Positions 1 through 9,884 of a stretch of DNA of 27,364 nt are shown in pieces (the first letter of the stretch is position 1; every line of letters begins with the position of its first letter). The stretch is from contig CADAXO010000018.1 in the NCBI GenBank assembly GCA_902791885.1, forward strand, positions 1-27,364, written 5' to 3'. The position numbers and the translations under genes are program-made. This stretch comes from Oscillospiraceae bacterium (GTDB lineage Bacteria; Bacillota_A; Clostridia; Saccharofermentanales; Saccharofermentanaceae). A model generated the notes under the pieces. The model ran no database searches and was not told the origin of the DNA. It worked only from the letters and a program-made list of their open reading frames with translations.

Positions 1-2
1 TT

Positions 3-890
3 CGAAAGGCTCTCGGGGACCTTTTCTTCTCTTTGGCCGATCTTCCCGATTACCTCCTGTCACCTGCTTCAGTTACATTCGACGAGAGATTTATATTCAC
101 TGACGAGAATTATGAAGAACTTAAGGTATGCTTCGATCCGGTTAAAGCCGATCCGTCATCATTGAATATTTATTCCTTAAGCAGGACATCTCTTCCCGAC
201 TTTCTTAATTCGCCCGCAGTAACGAAAGCATTGAGACCGGATGAGGTCGACGGGATACTGTATGCCGTTGAACAAAATGATTCCGACCTTCTTAAACAGG
301 AATCAGAAAAGATAAAAGAACCGGTCACTGAACCTAAAGAAGAATCGAAGCTTCTTAATCTCAACGAATTCAAAGCCGTGATACTTGCCGGTCTTTTGTC
401 GCTGATATTCTCATTAACGGGTATATGGCCGGGAGTCTGGGTAAGTATCGCAGTCGAATTATACTTCGCAGTAAAGACATATAAGATCATCAAAAACAAT
501 GATAAGTCCGTCATACTTGTATCTTCCGACGAGACGAAGAAACAGATGCTCTTCGGAAAAGATGAAAATTCAAACGGAGGCATTGACGCATTGATACTGT
601 CAAGCCAAGACCCGCTGACCGGAGAGACTGAGAAGAAAGCAATCTATACCGACAGGGCAACAATCGGATCAGACAGGTTCCTGTGTGATATATTTTCGGC
701 AGATAAAGAGATATCCCCCGTCCACGTTGAGATCAGAAAGACAGGAAGAACGTACTACGTAAGTGACTTATCGGCGGATAACACGACTTTTCTTAACAAC
801 ATAAGACTGGAACCCGGTCGCGAATATGAGATCAAGAGCGACCAGACACTTATGATCGGCAAAAGAGAATACAATATTCAGATAATCTGA
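3..890 (+). CDS. DUF6382/FHA-domain membrane protein, 5' end cut by window edge
   Basis: The reading frame is open to the left edge (first full codon at 3), so the start lies outside; a TTG at 33 is in frame but is probably internal. About 295 residues are visible. Counting from the TTG: an acidic N-terminal part resembling the end of DUF6382 (to about 100), a hydrophobic stretch at about 115-150 that could be two short membrane segments, and a C-terminal FHA fold at about 208-285 with an SPVH segment and an NTTFLNN segment, as in phosphothreonine-binding FHA domains. The usual Gly-Arg of the first FHA motif reads Gly-Ser, so phosphopeptide binding is uncertain. Family knowledge: such Clostridia proteins are linked to Ser/Thr kinase or secretion systems, but no partner is in the window. 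Its TGA abuts the atpC stop of the opposite strand. Confidence 0.75.
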   Translation, partial: RKALGDLFFSLADLPDYLLSPASVTFDERFIFTDENYEELKVCFDPVKADPSSLNIYSLSRTSLPDFLNSPAVTKALRPDEVDGILYAVEQNDSDLLKQESEKIKEPVTEPKEESKLLNLNEFKAVILAGLLSLIFSLTGIWPGVWVSIAVELYFAVKTYKIIKNNDKSVILVSSDETKKQMLFGKDENSNGGIDALILSSQDPLTGETEKKAIYTDRATIGSDRFLCDIFSADKEISPVHVEIRKTGRTYYVSDLSADNTTFLNNIRLEPGREYEIKSDQTLMIGKREYNIQII

Positions 891-1394
891 TCAGAAAGGC
901 TCTTTCCAGCCGTACTCTTCGACAAGGATCGCTATTCGTTCCTTCTGATGATCGGATCCGTGCATCTCCAGCAGATGACGTCTGGCTCTCGCCCTGTCCA
1001 TAGCCATCTCGAATTCTTTGCACAGTACATCGCGGGCAGCCCTGTCTTCGACAAGTTTTGCCTGCTCAAGCTGTCTGTAGGAATCAGTATAGGATTTACA
1101 TGTCCTTCTGGGGCTTAAGTCCTCAGGAAATTCCGCTGCATTGCATATAACCATAATCGAGTCAGACGAAATATCACAGTACCCTTCAGACGCAGTGAAA
1201 TAACGGGACTCACCGTCCTTTATAAAGTGGGACATGCCGGGTCTTAAAGCAACGATCAGAGGAGGATGTCCTGCCATTACACCCATCTGTCCGTCTATAG
1301 TCGTAACGACAACAGAAGATACATCACCGTCGAAGAATTTCTTGTACGGCGTTATTATCGTCAGTCTGATAGTACGTTCGGATGCGGATGCCAT
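891..1394 (-). CDS. atpC: F1 ATP synthase epsilon subunit
   Basis: Central-stalk subunit that couples gamma to the c-ring and can inhibit ATP hydrolysis. The N-terminal beta-sandwich is clear (residues 8-85, with the TIDGQMGVMAGHPPLI segment at about 32-47). The C-terminal helical region follows from about 100 and is rich in Arg, Glu and Ala. At 167 residues it is about 30 longer than the usual 133-140; the extra part is a charged tail ending EYGWKEPF. Last gene of the atp operon, 4 nt downstream of atpD. No hairpin terminator follows, because its stop abuts the stop of the convergent FHA gene. Identity is secure; whether the tail changes regulation is unknown. Confidence 0.93.
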   Translation of the reverse strand: MASASERTIRLTIITPYKKFFDGDVSSVVVTTIDGQMGVMAGHPPLIVALRPGMSHFIKDGESRYFTASEGYCDISSDSIMVICNAAEFPEDLSPRRTCKSYTDSYRQLEQAKLVEDRAARDVLCKEFEMAMDRARARRHLLEMHGSDHQKERIAILVEEYGWKEPF

Positions 1395-1398
1395 ATTA

Positions 1399-2823
<1,425 letters not shown>

Positions 2824-2834
2824 TTAATTCTTAC

Positions 2835-3767
2835 TTACAGGTTATTTACCTGGTTCGCGCCGTTGATGATCTCGGTAAGCTCGTTAGTAATCTTGGCCTG
2901 TCTGGCACGGTTAAACTTGAGCTGAAGATCCTTCATCATATCTTCGGCACTGTTAGTTGCATTATCCATTGCGGCAAATCTCGCGGTCTGCTCACACGCA
3001 TACGACTGTGTCATTGCTCCGTACACCATCGCGTTAAGATAAGAGTCGACAAGGAATCCGAATACCTCATTAACATCGGGGTAATAGGTTATCTCCTTCT
3101 TCTCTCCGCTGCTGTCTATCTCATCGTAAAATGTCTTCATCAGATCGATCGACTTAAAGTCAATGGGAGCAAGTCTTATGACGTTGACCTTCATGTTAAG
3201 AGCCGATTCAAGCTGTGTATAAACGAGATACACCAGATCATAATTCTCTATAAGTATCTTCTGCTTGATATTGGAGACAACACCCTGCGCATGGAAATAC
3301 TGAGGCTCAACGATAGGATGTGAGTAGCCCGTATCAACCGAATACCCGAGATGAAGAAGTCTCTCCTTAGCGATCTTGCCGAACACATACATCTTATAAT
3401 CAGTCGTAATCCCCTTGTGGGAATTCTCCAGGATCTTCTTTCGAACATGTTCCTCACAGGCTTTTACGATATTGTTGTTATAAGCACCCGCAAGGCCCTG
3501 GTCGCCGCTCAATACAAAGTATGCTATCTTCCATGTCTGACCCGCTTCCTTCTGTCCAAGAGTAAAGAACGGGTTGTTGATCGCATTCTGTGAGAAACGC
3601 ACATCACTCATTGTATCAAGGCAGTGTTTAACGAAAGGATTCGTATTATCGAGCATGGCAATAGAACGGCGCTTCTTTGCAGCACTTACAAGCTGCATAG
3701 CACCGGTCATCTGAGCTATACCCTCAACGCTCTTGATCCTTTTCCTAACGTCGTTTAGAGTCTCCAT
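2835..3767 (-). CDS. atpG: F1 ATP synthase gamma subunit
   Basis: Rotor shaft of F1. The two long coiled-coil ends typical of the family are present: the N-terminal helix beginning [20 protein letters not shown] and the C-terminal helix around residues 262-305 containing ARFAAMDNATNSAEDMM. A Rossmann-like domain lies between. At 310 residues it is slightly longer than the usual 285-295. The ATG overlaps the last base of the atpA stop (TGATG), indicating translational coupling. It sits between atpA and atpD as in standard atp operons. Confidence 0.96.
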   Translation of the reverse strand: METLNDVRKRIKSVEGIAQMTGAMQLVSAAKKRRSIAMLDNTNPFVKHCLDTMSDVRFSQNAINNPFFTLGQKEAGQTWKIAYFVLSGDQGLAGAYNNNIVKACEEHVRKKILENSHKGITTDYKMYVFGKIAKERLLHLGYSVDTGYSHPIVEPQYFHAQGVVSNIKQKILIENYDLVYLVYTQLESALNMKVNVIRLAPIDFKSIDLMKTFYDEIDSSGEKKEITYYPDVNEVFGFLVDSYLNAMVYGAMTQSYACEQTARFAAMDNATNSAEDMMKDLQLKFNRARQAKITNELTEIINGANQVNNL

Positions 3768-5656
3768 CAGTCTTCAGTGTTGTACTCCGGATGATCTCTT
3801 AAGTAATCCTCTCTGAAACGGGCTTCAAACTCGTCGATCTTCTTCACGGTCTCTTCTTCGAACTTACCGCTGGAACTGATCTCCATAAGGATATCCTGTC
3901 TTCCGACACGGATCAGGTCCATCATCTGCTCGAGATATTCCTTGATATCTTCCTTGGCAAGGAAAGTAAGCTTGTCCGAAGTCGCAATGTAAAGCAATAT
4001 AACCTGCTCCTCCATAGGAAGAGGTGAATACTGCTCCTGCTTCAGAACCTCGTTAAGAATAACGCCTCTTTTAAGCTGAAGCTGCGTGTTCTCATCAAGA
4101 TCTGTTCCGAACTGAGCGAAAGAAGCCATCTCACGTGCCTGTGCAAGTGCGATACGCACCGGGCCGCCGACCTTTTTCGTTGCCTTGGTCTGGGCAGCAC
4201 CGCCTACACGCGATACGGAAAGACCAACATTTATAGCAGGTCTTTGACCCGAGAAGAAAAGCTCAGGTGAAAGATAGATCTGGCCGTCAGTGATCGAGAT
4301 AACGTTGGTAGGGATATATGCTGATATATCGTCGCCCAAAGTCTCGATGATCGGAAGCGCCGTCATGGAACCTCCGCCCTTCTCGGCAGAAAGCTTTGAA
4401 GCACGCTCAAGAAGTCTTGAATGCAGATAGAATACGTCTCCGGGGTACGCTTCACGTCCCGGCGGACGTCTTAACAGCAGCGAGATAGCACGGTATGCCT
4501 GAGCATGCTTACTTAAGTCATCATAGACAATAAGCACATCCTTGCCGCCGTACATAAACTCTTCGCCCATGGCACAGCCTGCGAAAGGCGCGATATACTG
4601 CAAAGAAGCCGTATCCGCAGCACTTGCCGCCACTACGATAGTGTAGTCGAGTGCACCGTACTTATCGAGAGTATTAACCGTGTTTACGATAGTACTCATC
4701 TTCTGACCGATTGCGACATAGATACATATCGTATCCTTGCCCTTCTGGTTAATGATCGTATCGATCGCAATAGCTGTCTTACCGGTCTGTCTGTCACCGA
4801 TGATGAGCTCTCTTTGTCCTCTTCCGATAGGAGTCATGGCGTCGATAGCCGTGATACCGGTAGCCATAGGCTTATTAACCGGGGATCTGTCTACGATGGA
4901 AGGAGCCGGGGACTCGATAGTCCTTGTCTTCGTATAACGTATGATTCCCTTGCCGTCTATGGGCTGTCCCAAAGGATTTACAACACGTCCGAGAAGTCCG
5001 TATCCTACTGGAACCGAGACAGTCGTACGTGTTCTCATGCAGATCGTGCCCTCTACTATATCATCGGCACCTGCAAGCAAAACTACACCGACGTCATTAC
5101 GCTCAAGGTTAAGAGCAAGACCGAAGCCTCCGGTAGTAAAAGTAACAAGCTCAGAAAGCATACAGTGCTCAAGTCCCGATACCATCGCGACACCGTCACT
5201 TACGCTTTGAACTATACCTACTTCCTCGATGTTATCGACATTCTCGAAAGCATCTTCTATTCTCTTCTGTAACGCTTCTCCGGTAAGCTTGGCTATCTCT
5301 GCACTGTCGAAGCTCGACGTAGGCGACTCTTCGAATCTGTCGATAGCCTTACGGATATCTTCCTTAACCTTCTCCGGAGAGAAAACGATATCCTCCTCTG
5401 ATTCAGCTTCCTCGAGATTTCTGGAACGCTTTACAAACGTTCCGAGTCTTTGGAGCTGACCTTTAACGGAATAATCGTATCTTGTTCCGAGCGCATAGAT
5501 TACGAAGCCTCCTATCAAAGATTCGTCGACTTCGAACTGCATCTCATACTGTTCGATATTATTCTTAATAGCAAAAGTATTGGCGATACGACCGATCTCA
5601 AACGCGGTCATATCACCCGCAGCTACTACTCTTAAAAGAACGGGTTTACTCGACAA
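3767..5656 (-). CDS. atpA: F1 ATP synthase delta C-terminal domain fused to alpha subunit
   Basis: Residues about 118-629 form a complete alpha subunit: N-terminal helix (118-140), beta-barrel from about 146, Walker A GDRQTGKT at 287-294 and the normal C-terminal helical bundle. Residues 1-77 are not part of any normal alpha. They match the C-terminal domain of delta (OSCP): a beta-alpha unit, then [16 protein letters not shown] and [18 protein letters not shown], which align with the VDxSLIGGxxI and DxSVxxxLxxL motifs of delta. A charged linker (78-117) joins them. The delta N-terminal six-helix domain is absent and there is no separate atpH. The start is taken as TTG at 5656 because GGAGGAGAGG (5675-5666) lies 9 nt upstream; an in-frame ATG at 5686 would give 639 residues but has no such site. 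Fusion seen in sequence; its consequences are inference. Confidence 0.95.
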   Translation of the reverse strand: MSSKPVLLRVVAAGDMTAFEIGRIANTFAIKNNIEQYEMQFEVDESLIGGFVIYALGTRYDYSVKGQLQRLGTFVKRSRNLEEAESEEDIVFSPEKVKEDIRKAIDRFEESPTSSFDSAEIAKLTGEALQKRIEDAFENVDNIEEVGIVQSVSDGVAMVSGLEHCMLSELVTFTTGGFGLALNLERNDVGVVLLAGADDIVEGTICMRTRTTVSVPVGYGLLGRVVNPLGQPIDGKGIIRYTKTRTIESPAPSIVDRSPVNKPMATGITAIDAMTPIGRGQRELIIGDRQTGKTAIAIDTIINQKGKDTICIYVAIGQKMSTIVNTVNTLDKYGALDYTIVVAASAADTASLQYIAPFAGCAMGEEFMYGGKDVLIVYDDLSKHAQAYRAISLLLRRPPGREAYPGDVFYLHSRLLERASKLSAEKGGGSMTALPIIETLGDDISAYIPTNVISITDGQIYLSPELFFSGQRPAINVGLSVSRVGGAAQTKATKKVGGPVRIALAQAREMASFAQFGTDLDENTQLQLKRGVILNEVLKQEQYSPLPMEEQVILLYIATSDKLTFLAKEDIKEYLEQMMDLIRVGRQDILMEISSSGKFEEETVKKIDEFEARFREDYLRDHPEYNTED

Positions 5657-6224
5657 GGGTGCCCACCTCTCCTCCGACCAGAGCATCAGTATGCTTTACG
5701 GCAAGATCCTTAAGCTTATCGTGCTCTACTACATCTCCGATTACCTTACCGGCAACCTCTACAGAGAGATCGGAAATCTCATCCTTCATCTCCTCTATGG
5801 CAACCTTCTTCATACGGATAACTTCGTTCTCTGCTCTTGCGATGATCTCAGCTGCTTCATCAGAAGCTTTCTTGGTAATGATCTCAGACTGCTTCTGGGC
5901 ATCGATCCTTGCATCCTCTAAGATCTTGGAAGCCTCAACTCTTGCATCAGCTATGGTCTGCTTTGAAGTCTCGGCATTCGCTTCAGCCTCAGCCTTTGCC
6001 TTCTCGGCATCATCGATCCTGGAAGCTATGAGCTCTTCCCTGTTCTTAATTATCTTCAAAATTCTCTTGAAGATTACAAACTTGATGAATATATAGGCGA
6101 TAGCAACATTGAAGATCGTTATCAGTATCGTTGCAGCATATCCGCCCATCTGATCGGCAGAGAAAAGCGAAGACTTCTCGGTCGCCTCTTCCGCCAACAT
6201 TATCATCCCGTAAAAATTGTTCAT
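5646..6224 (-). CDS. atpF: F0 ATP synthase b subunit
   Basis: Peripheral-stalk subunit: one membrane helix at about residues 28-50 ([20 protein letters not shown]), then a long Ala/Glu/Lys coiled coil. At 192 residues it is longer than the usual 160-170, mainly through about 25 residues before the membrane helix and about 10 at the end. I checked whether the C-terminus carries a delta domain, as in the mycobacterial b-delta fusion: it does not. In canonical F1F0 the b C-terminus contacts the delta C-terminal domain, which here is carried by the next gene product. Its end overlaps the start of that gene by 11 nt. Confidence 0.95.
   Translation of the reverse strand: MNNFYGMIMLAEEATEKSSLFSADQMGGYAATILITIFNVAIAYIFIKFVIFKRILKIIKNREELIASRIDDAEKAKAEAEANAETSKQTIADARVEASKILEDARIDAQKQSEIITKKASDEAAEIIARAENEVIRMKKVAIEEMKDEISDLSVEVAGKVIGDVVEHDKLKDLAVKHTDALVGGEVGTLVE
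5666..5675 (-). promoter_or_regulatory. Ribosome binding site for the delta-alpha fusion, inside atpF
   Basis: GGAGGAGAGG on the minus strand lies within the last codons of atpF, 9 nt before TTG at 5656. It is the reason for preferring the TTG start over the upstream ATG at 5686. atpF and the fusion overlap by 11 nt, so the two are probably translationally coupled. Confidence 0.6.
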
Positions 6225-6240
6225 TGTTTATATTCTCCGA

Positions 6241-6522
6241 TCAATTTACAGCAAAAATCAGGATAAGCGCGATTACGAGAGAGTAGATACATACTGACTC
6301 GATAAAAGCGATAGCAATAAGGAGCAAAGTCTGAATCTTACCGAAGATCTCAGGCTGTCTTGCACCTGCTTCAAACGCATGTGCAGCCGCATTACCCATA
6401 GCAAGAGCGGAACCTAATGCACCGAGGCCGATTGCAATACCTGCACCAAGAGCTGCCAGAGTTCTGGGCTCGATTGCTGCTGTTGCATCAAGCAATACAT
6501 TTGAAAGATTAAAAAGTTCCAT
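6241..6522 (-). CDS. atpE: F0 ATP synthase c subunit
   Basis: Rotor-ring subunit of two membrane helices joined by the polar loop ARQPE (residues 54-58). The ion-binding carboxylate is Glu75, in IESVCIY, with Ser76 and Tyr80 at positions used by sodium-binding rings. The first-helix position that is Gln in sodium rings is Met42 here. The start is ATG at 6522, preceded by GGAGG (6532-6528) with 5 nt spacing. An upstream in-frame ATG at 6534 overlaps the atpB stop, but the GGAGG lies downstream of it. The product is 93 residues, longer than the usual 70-90 because of an N-terminal lead of about 20. Confidence 0.95.
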   Translation of the reverse strand: MELFNLSNVLLDATAAIEPRTLAALGAGIAIGLGALGSALAMGNAAAHAFEAGARQPEIFGKIQTLLLIAIAFIESVCIYSLVIALILIFAVN

Positions 6523-6533
6523 ATAAACCTCCA

Positions 6534-7373
6534 TTAATTCTCGACAGCTGCAACTTCAGCTGTTGAATTCTTCTTTTTCTTCTGCTTCACAAAATGTTCA
6601 GGATGCTCTTTCATCTCATGTCCTACTTCACAGAACTCGCCGATATAGTAGATCGTAAGATAAGAGAAAATGATCGCCTGAAGCATACCGTCAGCGATAT
6701 CAAACCAAAGACCCAGGATCGCAGGAACGATTATGGGACATATGATGTGCAGAAACTCCATGAATACGAATGCACCGAATACATTACCGAACAAACGGAG
6801 CGCCAGCGATACGGGCTTAACGAGTGCATCGATTATCTTGAACGGGAACAGGAATGTCATAGGAGTCGTAAACGACTTGATGAACCCCTTAAATCCCACG
6901 AACTTGATCGAAGTATAGATTACATAGACAATGGCAACCAAAGCCATAGCGATAGGAAAACCGATATTCTTGGCAGGAGGAACGACATTAAATACCGAAA
7001 TGACGTTACAGCCTGTGATCATGATCGCGAATGTTCCTATCATGGGAGCGATATGATTGGCCTCTTCATCTGAAAGGCCGAAGCTCTTAGCAGATGAGAT
7101 CAAAACTCCGATAAGCATCTCGACCAATGTCTGTCCCGTAGTAGGTCTTATGGAAGCCTTTCTGGTAAGTAAGGCAAAAAGTATGATCATTATGGTTACG
7201 GCTATCCATGTGACAATAACCGCATCCGTAAGAACCAGCTTCACATCCCCGACCTGCAGATAGTGCTGTACCTGCAGGATAGCTTCATTGATCTTTTCAC
7301 CGATGTTGCCTATGGTGAAATGCTCTTTGAGGTGCTCAAGGAAAGAAGCTCCGAATTCCGATAACCATTCCAT
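6534..7373 (-). CDS. atpB: F0 ATP synthase a subunit
   Basis: Stator half-channel subunit. It has 279 residues with five or six hydrophobic segments. The essential arginine of the fourth conserved helix is in SLALRLFGNVFGAFVFMEF at about residues 188-206. The C-terminal tail is charged and lysine-rich (KQKKKKN). First atp gene after upp, from which it is separated by 18 nt; the GAGG before it is about 16 nt from the ATG, so initiation may depend partly on coupling to upp. No atpI-like gene precedes it. Confidence 0.96.
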   Translation of the reverse strand: MEWLSEFGASFLEHLKEHFTIGNIGEKINEAILQVQHYLQVGDVKLVLTDAVIVTWIAVTIMIILFALLTRKASIRPTTGQTLVEMLIGVLISSAKSFGLSDEEANHIAPMIGTFAIMITGCNVISVFNVVPPAKNIGFPIAMALVAIVYVIYTSIKFVGFKGFIKSFTTPMTFLFPFKIIDALVKPVSLALRLFGNVFGAFVFMEFLHIICPIIVPAILGLWFDIADGMLQAIIFSYLTIYYIGEFCEVGHEMKEHPEHFVKQKKKKNSTAEVAAVEN

Positions 7374-7391
7374 CAGTTAATCACGCTTTCC

Positions 7392-8024
7392 TCAGTTAGT
7401 ACCGAATATTCTGTCGCCGGCATCTCCGAGACCCGGAATGATATAAGAATGATCGTTAAGCTTCTCATCTTTTGCCGCGCAGTAGATGTGCACATCAGGA
7501 TGATCCTTTGTGATCCTTGCGATACCTTCGGGAGCAGCGATAAGGCACATGAACTTTATATTATTAATACCCTTTTCCTTAAGGTATCCGATAGCTGCAG
7601 AAGCGGAACCGCCCGTAGCGAGCATGGGATCTAAGAGGATTACCTCCCTCTCGTTAATGTCTTCGGGAAGCTTGCAGTAATATGTGTGAGGCTCTACAGT
7701 AACGGGATCTCTGTAAAGACCTACGTGTCCCACCTTTACGTTTGGTATAAGCTTCACCATACCGTCTACCATACCAAGACCTGCACGAAGGATAGGAACA
7801 ATAGCGATATTCTTGCCTGCAAGCACCTTGGTGTGTGCTACGGCAACAGGAGTCTCGATATCGACTTCCTTCATGGGAAGATCACGTGTTACTTCATAAG
7901 CCATGAGCATCGAGATCTCCGATACGAGCTCTCTGAACTCCTTGGTACATGTATTCTTATCGCGAAGAAGCGATATCTTGTGCTGAATAAGCGGATGATC
8001 AAATACGAATACGTTTTCTGACAT
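7392..8024 (-). CDS. upp: Uracil phosphoribosyltransferase
   Basis: Makes UMP from uracil and PRPP in pyrimidine salvage. The 210-residue length is typical. The PRPP loop is [13 protein letters not shown] at 131-143, the ILRAGLGM segment is at 78-85, and the uracil-binding end has the [16 protein letters not shown] pattern. The start is supported by GAGAGGT upstream. It lies between rpiB and atpB; upp next to atp genes, often with rpiB upstream, is a recurring arrangement in Bacillota. Confidence 0.97.
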   Translation of the reverse strand: MSENVFVFDHPLIQHKISLLRDKNTCTKEFRELVSEISMLMAYEVTRDLPMKEVDIETPVAVAHTKVLAGKNIAIVPILRAGLGMVDGMVKLIPNVKVGHVGLYRDPVTVEPHTYYCKLPEDINEREVILLDPMLATGGSASAAIGYLKEKGINNIKFMCLIAAPEGIARITKDHPDVHIYCAAKDEKLNDHSYIIPGLGDAGDRIFGTN

Positions 8025-8047
8025 AACTTGTACCTCTCATGTATTTA

Positions 8048-8500
8048 TCACTTGAAGTTCTCTTCTTCGGTCTGCTTCATCTGGCCGACTCTCTCAGCAT
8101 GCCTTCCGCCGGCAAACTCCTCTTCGAAAAAGCAGTCAACCATTGCAAAAGCGATCTCGGGGCCTACAACTCTTGCACCGAACGCAAGGACATTGGCATC
8201 ATTATGCTGACGGCACATTCTTGCCATGTACTCGTTATTGCAAAGAGCGGCTCTGATTCCCTTATGCTTATTACATACCATGGAAATACCGATACCGGTT
8301 CCGCAGATAGCGATTCCTCTGTCGGCCTTGCCTGAGATAACATCTTCGGCAACCTTGTTGCCTGCTTCTACATAAGAGAATCTCTCTGTGGCCGATACAG
8401 CTCCTCCGTCGATAACTTCGAAGCCCTTTGACTTAAGATGCTCGATAACGAGCTGTCTCATGTCGTAACCTGCGTGGTCTGATGCAATTGATACTGTCAT
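8048..8500 (-). CDS. rpiB: Ribose-5-phosphate isomerase B
   Basis: Interconverts ribose 5-phosphate and ribulose 5-phosphate, supplying ribose 5-phosphate for PRPP, the co-substrate of the neighbouring upp. The RpiB/LacA fold is clear: SDHAGYDMR at 7-15, the catalytic Cys66 in CGTGIGISM, and the HNDANVLAFGAR segment at about 99-110. The length of 150 is normal. The ATG overlaps the proA stop by 4 nt (ATGA), with AGGAG just upstream inside proA. Allose-6-phosphate isomerase activity is the main alternative within the family. Confidence 0.95.
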   Translation of the reverse strand: MTVSIASDHAGYDMRQLVIEHLKSKGFEVIDGGAVSATERFSYVEAGNKVAEDVISGKADRGIAICGTGIGISMVCNKHKGIRAALCNNEYMARMCRQHNDANVLAFGARVVGPEIAFAMVDCFFEEEFAGGRHAERVGQMKQTEEENFK

Positions 8501-9747
8501 ATATCTCTCCTTATGTGCTTGAATTTCTTTTCGCCGGAAGCATAATCGGCCACGATGTCGCCGTTGCCGTAAAGCTTGTACTTATAGGAAACGAGACCCT
8601 CAAGTCCTACAGGACCTCTTGCATGAAGCTTACTCGTGGATATACCGACCTCGGCACCGAAGCCGTATCTGAAACCGTCAGCGAATCTCGTGGAACAGTT
8701 AAGAAGAACGCTGCCGGAATCTACCTTGTTCATAAAGTACTCCGCAGTCTCCTTATTGGTCGTGATGATCGCGTCCGTGTGTCCGGAACCGTATTTATTG
8801 ATATGATCAATAGCCTCATCTACGCTGCCCGTAAGCTTAACGGATACGGCATAATCAAGATACTCATGATGCCAGTCAGACACCTCGTTCTCCATATGAA
8901 CCGTTACACCCTTATCCTCAAGGGCACTTACGAGCTTGGGAAGGACCGTATTCTCCAAAGATCTGTCGATAAGGATAGTCTCGGTAGCATTACATACAGA
9001 CACATACTGGGTCTTGGCATCAACGGCAACCTTTATGGCTACAGCCTCATCGGCATCCTTGTCGATATATGTGTGGCATACGCCGTCAGCGTGTCCCATA
9101 ACAGGGATCGTTGTGTTCTTCATTATGTACTGAACGAAAGCATTAGATCCTCTCGGGATGATAAGATCGATGCAGTCGCTTAACTCGAGCATGCCGTTAA
9201 CATCCTCACGGCTCTCAAGAAGATTGATCCATCCTTCGGGACAGTAAGCGGAAGATGCTTCGTTAATTACATCATACAAAGCCTTGTTAGTCTCGATAGC
9301 TTCTCTTCCGCCCTTAAGGAAAACGGAATTGCCGCTCTTAAGACAAAGGGATGCGATCTGAACAAGAGCATCGGGACGTGACTCGAAGATAACGCCGATA
9401 ACACCTATAGGACATGTAACCCTGTAAAGCTCAAGACCGTCATCAAGTGAAGTATGAAGCTTGATCTTTCCTACAGGATCTTCAAGACCGATAAGACTTC
9501 TTATGCCGGAGACAACATCGTTAAGCTTATGCTCATCGAACTTAAGTCTCTTAAGCAAAGGTCCCTCAAGGCCTTCCCTTTCGGATCTGACAAGATCGGC
9601 CTCATTGGCTTCGAAGATCATTTCTTTGTTGGAAATAAGAGCTGAAGCTACTGCTTCAAGTGCTTTGTTCTTGGTATCGTTGTCCAGAAGAGCCATCGTA
9701 AAGGACGCATTCTTGGACATTACTGCTTTAGAATATAAATCAGACAT
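8497..9747 (-). CDS. proA: Gamma-glutamyl phosphate reductase
   Basis: Second step of proline synthesis: NADPH reduction of gamma-glutamyl phosphate to the semialdehyde. It has 416 residues, normal for the family. The aldehyde-dehydrogenase-like fold shows the catalytic Cys252 in YVSVCNATET, the FLKGGREA loop at 144-150 and the C-terminal ARGPVGLEGL segment. The start is supported by GAGAGG 6 nt upstream. The usual partner proB is not in the window, so the pathway is split in this genome. It is the first gene of the run leading through rpiB and upp into the atp genes. Confidence 0.97.
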   Translation of the reverse strand: MSDLYSKAVMSKNASFTMALLDNDTKNKALEAVASALISNKEMIFEANEADLVRSEREGLEGPLLKRLKFDEHKLNDVVSGIRSLIGLEDPVGKIKLHTSLDDGLELYRVTCPIGVIGVIFESRPDALVQIASLCLKSGNSVFLKGGREAIETNKALYDVINEASSAYCPEGWINLLESREDVNGMLELSDCIDLIIPRGSNAFVQYIMKNTTIPVMGHADGVCHTYIDKDADEAVAIKVAVDAKTQYVSVCNATETILIDRSLENTVLPKLVSALEDKGVTVHMENEVSDWHHEYLDYAVSVKLTGSVDEAIDHINKYGSGHTDAIITTNKETAEYFMNKVDSGSVLLNCSTRFADGFRYGFGAEVGISTSKLHARGPVGLEGLVSYKYKLYGNGDIVADYASGEKKFKHIRRDI

Positions 9748-9770
9748 AAGCCACCTCTCGAACTCACACG

Positions 9771-9776
9771 ATTATA
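9771..9776 (-). promoter_or_regulatory. Predicted -10 box for the proA-rpiB-upp-atp transcript
   Basis: A perfect TATAAT on the minus strand, about 24 nt before the proA ATG; the expected start site is near 9764 with a leader of about 17 nt holding the ribosome binding site. No good -35 box lies at 16-18 nt, so an activator or a second promoter in the AT-rich region further upstream is possible. The only obvious promoter seen ahead of the atp genes. Confidence 0.45.
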
Positions 9777-9829
9777 ACACTCATGTTACAAGTAATTAAG
9801 AAGAACAGACTATAATTATTATCAAATTC

Positions 9830-9850
9830 TATTGATATAATAAATCAATA
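9830..9850. repeat. Inverted repeat TATTGAT-N7-ATCAATA upstream of proA
   Basis: Perfect 7-bp arms at 9830-9836 and 9844-9850 with a 7-nt spacer. It lies about 55 nt upstream of the proposed proA -10 box. It could be an operator, but in so AT-rich a stretch chance is a real alternative. Confidence 0.35.
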
Positions 9851-9884
9851 TCCATGTGATTTTTGATTTTTTTCAAACAAAAAG

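Noticed and set aside
5646..6224. b-delta fusion like that of mycobacteria
   Set aside because: The b subunit ends soon after its coiled coil and carries no delta domain; the delta domain is on alpha.
8482..9183. Plus-strand open frame (233 codons) opposite proA and rpiB
   Set aside because: proA is certain on the other strand, down to its catalytic cysteine; the opposite frame shows no motif.
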